DNA from: Agrilactobacillus composti DSM 18527 = JCM 14202
Lineage (GTDB): Bacteria; Bacillota; Bacilli; Lactobacillales; Lactobacillaceae
NCBI RefSeq assembly: GCF_001436375.1
Contig: NZ_AZGA01000020.1
Coordinates: forward strand, 107,431 to 171,430
Direction: 5' to 3'
Length of the DNA: 64,000 bases
Shown here: one piece after another, positions 60,661 through 64,000 of the stretch
How the letters are laid out: every line of letters begins with the position of its first letter
Numbering within the stretch: the stretch's first letter is position 1
The notes under the pieces: model-generated
What the model was told of the DNA's origin: nothing
What the model saw: the letters and a program-made list of their open reading frames with translations, nothing else
Database searches by the model: none
Translations under genes and position numbers: made by a program

Positions 60661-62236
60661 AGTAAGCCGAGTTATCGTCTTGCTGTTGGCTGTTTTTAGC
60701 TTAGTTTTTGAAATAAGCATTATATCAAAGGCAAGCAATCCTGAGCCAGGGATTGCTAAGGCCGCTGATAGTGCACCTAGCCCTGAAAATGCAGTAACGC
60801 CTGCTGGTTGGGATATTTTCTGGGGATTATTTATATATAATGGTATTTCAGCACAACCCAGTGATAAAAATGTAGTGCAGTCTGCAACAACAACAATTAA
60901 TTTCACCTCAACCAGTAAGGATGCATGGTTCTTTGGCTATCCCAATAAAATCAATAGCGTTTCAGTTCGGGAATACGTTGGTGGCAAATGGGTAGATGCT
61001 GCCAGTGTAGCTGATTTAACTAAAAAAGAACCTTATGCAGATGTAGCGGTTAATTTTACGAACTTATCTGTAGGAACTCACTATTACCAAATTTCAGTTA
61101 GTTATGGTAATAATACTAAAGCATACAGCCGTGTGGTTACGGTAAATGTTTTACCACAGCCAGTTGATGCCATTTCATTAAACCCCAAACCAGTTCGATC
61201 TACGCTATTTTGGGGTGAAACAACTGGCATAAATTCCAATATTCAGCCATCTAATAGTACTACTATGGTAAATTGGGCACTAGATAATACTAATTTAGGT
61301 ACTTTTTCTAGCAGTACAGGTATTCAGAATAACTTTACAACAACATTGCAACCTACCGATGCTAATCTGAAACAAGCTTCTGGATTGAAGGCTGGTATTA
61401 CGACCACAGCACAAAATCCTAGTGGTAGTATCGTTAGTGGTTCAACCAGCGTCACAATTGGCGGTTTATTGCCACAAAAGACCACAGAAGGCGACACATT
61501 TGCCTACTACCCGGCAATTTTAGACGAGGTTCAATATCCAGCCAGTGCCCAAGTTGGTTATTCATGGCAAATATTTGATGCTAACTATAAACTTTTGAGT
61601 AATCCTGGAGGGAAAACAACTCTAAATACTAAGACTTTTAATTGGGAGAAGGTGCCACTTCCCAGCTCTGGTATATACTATCTGAAATTAAACATTACCT
61701 TAACTCAAAGTGGACAAACTACGACTTGGCAGTCCAACTATACGCCATTGACTGTAGACCCAGCTGTGGTGAAGCTGATTGCGGTACCGAACTTATTGTT
61801 CAATAAATTTGACGGCACCAATTATACGACGCCCAATATTCAGGATTTCTATAATCCAGCAGGATTGACCTTGAATTATGTACCGAAGGGCAACGTTAAA
61901 GCCAGTAGCAATTACGATGGCAACAACAACGACTTGTTAGCCGTATCCGGTAAGAAGTGGACCTTAACGGTGGGTTTTTCACCCTTTCGGAACACTGATA
62001 ATCAGAAATACCTGACAACGGCTACCGGTGGGGCGGCCCAGTTCAATTTAAATGTGAATGGACAAAACTTTGCAGCATCGGATAATAGTACGCCGGTCAC
62101 GCTGTTCACCAATTCCGCCAATAGCTATACGGGTAATTTAACCAACAGCACGACTTTGAAAATTCCCCAAGTTAAAACTGTGACACCGGGAACTTATCAG
62201 TCCACGGCGACTTGGACCTTGATCAAAGCACCATAA
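60641..62236 (+). CDS. WxL-domain surface protein 2
   Basis: A 531-residue exported protein. ATG 60641 follows GAAGGAG and overlaps the LPxTG gene by 20 bp. Signal peptide within residues 1-40; residues 45-370 are Ig-like beta repeats (VSVREYVGGKW; NTKAYSRVVTVNVL; YYLKLNITLTQSG), and residues 375-531 form the WxL domain (KKWTLTVGF and terminal STATWTLIKAP). Probably the larger adhesive subunit of the surface complex. Terminator at 62274. Confidence 0.9.
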   Translation: MIKKLTKVSRVIVLLLAVFSLVFEISIISKASNPEPGIAKAADSAPSPENAVTPAGWDIFWGLFIYNGISAQPSDKNVVQSATTTINFTSTSKDAWFFGYPNKINSVSVREYVGGKWVDAASVADLTKKEPYADVAVNFTNLSVGTHYYQISVSYGNNTKAYSRVVTVNVLPQPVDAISLNPKPVRSTLFWGETTGINSNIQPSNSTTMVNWALDNTNLGTFSSSTGIQNNFTTTLQPTDANLKQASGLKAGITTTAQNPSGSIVSGSTSVTIGGLLPQKTTEGDTFAYYPAILDEVQYPASAQVGYSWQIFDANYKLLSNPGGKTTLNTKTFNWEKVPLPSSGIYYLKLNITLTQSGQTTTWQSNYTPLTVDPAVVKLIAVPNLLFNKFDGTNYTTPNIQDFYNPAGLTLNYVPKGNVKASSNYDGNNNDLLAVSGKKWTLTVGFSPFRNTDNQKYLTTATGGAAQFNLNVNGQNFAASDNSTPVTLFTNSANSYTGNLTNSTTLKIPQVKTVTPGTYQSTATWTLIKAP

Positions 62237-62273
62237 GCCTTTGAGCTTGATAAGAATAATCCTTTGAAGTTGA

Positions 62274-62321
62274 AATATGCCTCTTAATCAAAACGGATAC
62301 TTTGATTAAGAGGCATATTTT
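62274..62321. terminator. Bidirectional terminator, WxL2 / SDR
   Basis: AATATGCCTCTTAATCAAA pairs perfectly with its complement at 62301-62319, T-rich on both sides. Confidence 0.9.
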
Positions 62322-62333
62322 TGTGGAATGCAG

Positions 62334-62969
62334 TTAGATGATGATTTCAAAATTTTGCGGTTGTACTTGATATAATTGCCAATAGGCAGCACTAATTTTA
62401 TCAGGTGCGTAGTCTGAATCTGGCCTAACACCTTGGGTGATTGTAACGGTACCAACGTAAACATGCCTTTGTTGGAGATTTTTAGCTAAGCCAAATGCAT
62501 AGTTTCGCAATGCGGCTTTATCCAAAGACATGGAGCTGTTGGCAATGGCTGGTTTTAAGGCAACACCGCCCCCGGTGAATAAAATAGCGCTATTCTCGGG
62601 ATTTAATTTGGATAGTGCTGCTTGCACGCAATCAATGGCCCCACCAACGGTAATGGCGAAATCACGTTCAGCAGCTTGTCGGGACAAGTCTTTGGATTCA
62701 ACACTACGGCGGGCCACAGCATTGTAAATTAACACATCGATTTGATCGATAGCTGAAAAGGCCCGGCGAATCGAGTCGCTATCGGTTAGATTCAATTGCT
62801 GAATAGTGACAGGTATCTGTTCAGTGGCCAATTTTGTTTGTGTGGCCAGTAACTTGGCCTGATTTCGACCCATTAAAATAATTTTAAAGTTGGCCTGAGC
62901 AAATCTTTTGATTATAGCTTCTCCAAGACCAGATTTTCCAATACCAACCAATACCAGTGTCTGCGTCAT
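62334..62969 (-). CDS. Short-chain dehydrogenase-like protein without catalytic Tyr
   Basis: A 211-residue Rossmann-fold protein (VLVGIGKSGLGEAIIKRF; LMGRNQAKLL; DVLIYNAVA). In SDR enzymes the catalytic motif is YxxxK; here the corresponding place reads SSMSLDKAALRNYAFGLA, with Met four residues before the Lys. So it may be a non-enzymatic NAD(P) binder or use another residue. GGAGGG precedes the ATG. It is divergent from the SDR at 63152. Confidence 0.75.
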   Translation of the reverse strand: MTQTLVLVGIGKSGLGEAIIKRFAQANFKIILMGRNQAKLLATQTKLATEQIPVTIQQLNLTDSDSIRRAFSAIDQIDVLIYNAVARRSVESKDLSRQAAERDFAITVGGAIDCVQAALSKLNPENSAILFTGGGVALKPAIANSSMSLDKAALRNYAFGLAKNLQQRHVYVGTVTITQGVRPDSDYAPDKISAAYWQLYQVQPQNFEIII

Positions 62970-63112
62970 GATAACCCTCCAAATTGTGTTTTGTATTAAG
63001 TTTAGACCTGTATCAAATTGAGGTCAAAGCAAACTTCATTATATTTAAAAAATAATTATTTTTATAAATATTTCTTTTAACGTTTTTTTGAGTAAGTTTG
63101 CTATAATTGAAG

Positions 63113-63126
63113 TGTAAACGCTTTCT
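63113..63126. promoter_or_regulatory. cre-like site before the SDR gene
   Basis: TGTAAACGCTTTCT differs at one position from the CcpA cre core (TGNAANCGNNNNCA) and lies just after TATAAT (63102-63107), fitting a roadblock to transcription. Confidence 0.6.
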
Positions 63127-63151
63127 AAAAAAACAGATAAGGAGCTATATC

Positions 63152-63910
63152 ATGAAAAATTACTTAGATCTCACTGGAAAAGTAGCCGTTGTCACTGGGG
63201 CCTCTTCAGGCTTGGGACATGAGTATGCCAAAGCCTTAGCGGAAAATGGCGCCAAAGTGGCGGTCATGGCTCGGCGGGTGGAGCGCTTGGAGGCTTTGAA
63301 ACAAGAGATTGAAGCTAATGGCGGGGAATGCTTACCTGTTCAATTGGATGTGACCGATGAGGCCAACGTGGTCAAGGCCGTGCAAACCGCAGCCGACCAT
63401 TTTGGCAAAATTGATATTTTGGTAAACAATGCTGGCGCCATCAAAGTAACGCCATCTGTGGATTTATCCTTGGCCGATTGGCAACAAGTCGTAGCCGTGA
63501 GTTTGTCAGGTTATTTCTTAATGGCTCGGGAATGTGGAAAGCACATGATCGCCAACAATTATGGCCGGATCATCAATACTTGTTCTATGTTTGGGCTGAT
63601 TGCCGGTTTCCACATGCCAAACTTGGTTTATAATGCCACAAAAGGGGCCGTGCCAAACTTTACCCGCAGCTTGGCTCAGGAATGGGCTGAGTATAATATT
63701 ACAGTGAATGCCATTGCACCGGGGATGTTCCCAAGTGAAATGATGGTGATGGATGACAACACTTTGGGTCTATTGAAGAGTCGTTGCCCAATCGGCCGGC
63801 CGGGTAAAATCGATGAACTGTTAGGCCAATTATTATTATTCGCTTCAGAAGCGTCCTCTTATACCACTGGTCAAACGATTGCCATTGATGGTGGTTGGAC
63901 ATCTGTATAA
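63152..63910 (+). CDS. Short-chain dehydrogenase, gluconate 5-dehydrogenase-like
   Basis: A 252-residue classical SDR. ATG 63152 follows AAGGAG; upstream frame to 63107 covers the cre site. TGASSGLGHEYAKAL (nucleotide binding), NNAGAIKVTPSVDLS, then YNATKGAVPNFTRSLA (catalytic YxxxK) and IDGGWTSV at the end. The layout and style fit gluconate 5-dehydrogenase/3-oxoacyl-type reductases; a sugar-acid role is suggested by the cre site and nearby gluconate operon but is not certain. Confidence 0.85.
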   Translation: MKNYLDLTGKVAVVTGASSGLGHEYAKALAENGAKVAVMARRVERLEALKQEIEANGGECLPVQLDVTDEANVVKAVQTAADHFGKIDILVNNAGAIKVTPSVDLSLADWQQVVAVSLSGYFLMARECGKHMIANNYGRIINTCSMFGLIAGFHMPNLVYNATKGAVPNFTRSLAQEWAEYNITVNAIAPGMFPSEMMVMDDNTLGLLKSRCPIGRPGKIDELLGQLLLFASEASSYTTGQTIAIDGGWTSV

Positions 63911-63967
63911 ATTTGTGTAAATAAAAAAACTTCCGGGAAAATGATTGATACTATCCCTTTAGAGAGC

Positions 63968-63997
63968 ACCAGAGAAAAACAAAAATTTCTCTGGTGT
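63968..63997 (+). terminator. Hairpin at the window end
   Basis: CACCAGAGAAA pairs with TTTCTCTGGTG. No T tract is visible before the sequence ends, so terminator function is uncertain. Confidence 0.45.
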
Positions 63998-64000
63998 GAT

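Noticed and set aside
1..64000. tRNA, rRNA, insertion sequences, prophage
   Set aside because: No transposase, integrase, phage structural gene or tRNA-like cloverleaf was recognised on reading the window.

Overview
The window reads as chromosomal DNA of a lactic acid bacterium, most likely a lactobacillus (Lactobacillaceae). Evidence: class II (B12-dependent) ribonucleotide reductase, a WxL/DUF916 surface-protein locus, many PTS and FGGY-kinase sugar operons, strong AGGAGG ribosome sites, frequent TTG starts, CcpA-type cre-like sites and many intrinsic terminators. No rRNA, tRNA, CRISPR array, prophage or insertion sequence was seen. Species assignment is inference.

Layout. 1-5.7 kb: tail of a pyrimidine-nucleoside phosphorylase, a baeRF-type protein, a divergent ArsR/MFS pair, and a full-length HydG-like radical SAM tyrosine lyase with no hydrogenase gene or other Hyd maturase nearby. 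5.8-9.7 kb: a cobalamin module (NrdJ, secreted DUF4430 protein, ECF S component, PduO adenosyltransferase). 9.9-17.7 kb: RpiR regulator, RpiA-like isomerase and Gfo/Idh oxidoreductase, queG, a metallophosphoesterase and asnB; a near-perfect parS-like site lies at 11.03 kb. 17.8-21.2 kb: an exported protein and a P1B-4-type metal efflux ATPase behind two SmtB-type operators. 21.5-28.8 kb: xylose genes (xylR, a frameshifted xylose transporter, xylA, xylB), then the ogt/adaA alkylation-repair pair. 28.9-31.0 kb: modABC.

31.2-43.4 kb is an 11-kb glycan-foraging locus: GntR/UTRA regulator, two PTS systems (lactose/cellobiose and fructose families), GH38 alpha-mannosidase, GH1 glycosidase, ROK kinase and a secreted GH85 endo-beta-N-acetylglucosaminidase. 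The set suggests release, import and breakdown of N-glycan cores, with mannosylglycerate-like substrates as an alternative. 43.6-47.5 kb: PadR/DHA2 efflux pair, then a TcyP-like cystine transporter preceded by a promoter, a 38-codon cysteine- and methionine-rich leader ORF and an intrinsic terminator, which looks like a cysteine-sensing attenuator.

47.6-51.6 kb is AT-richer and probably acquired: an MFS gene coupled to a small ORF, a divergent Rgg-like regulator, and a second ArsR/MFS cassette paralogous to that at 1.6-3.1 kb. 51.8-53.1 kb holds four tandem paralogous small membrane proteins. 53.1-58.0 kb: gluconate operon (RpiR, gnd, gntK, gntP). 58.3-62.2 kb: WxL locus (WxL, DUF916, LPxTG, WxL). 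62.3-63.9 kb: two short-chain dehydrogenases, one lacking the catalytic Tyr.
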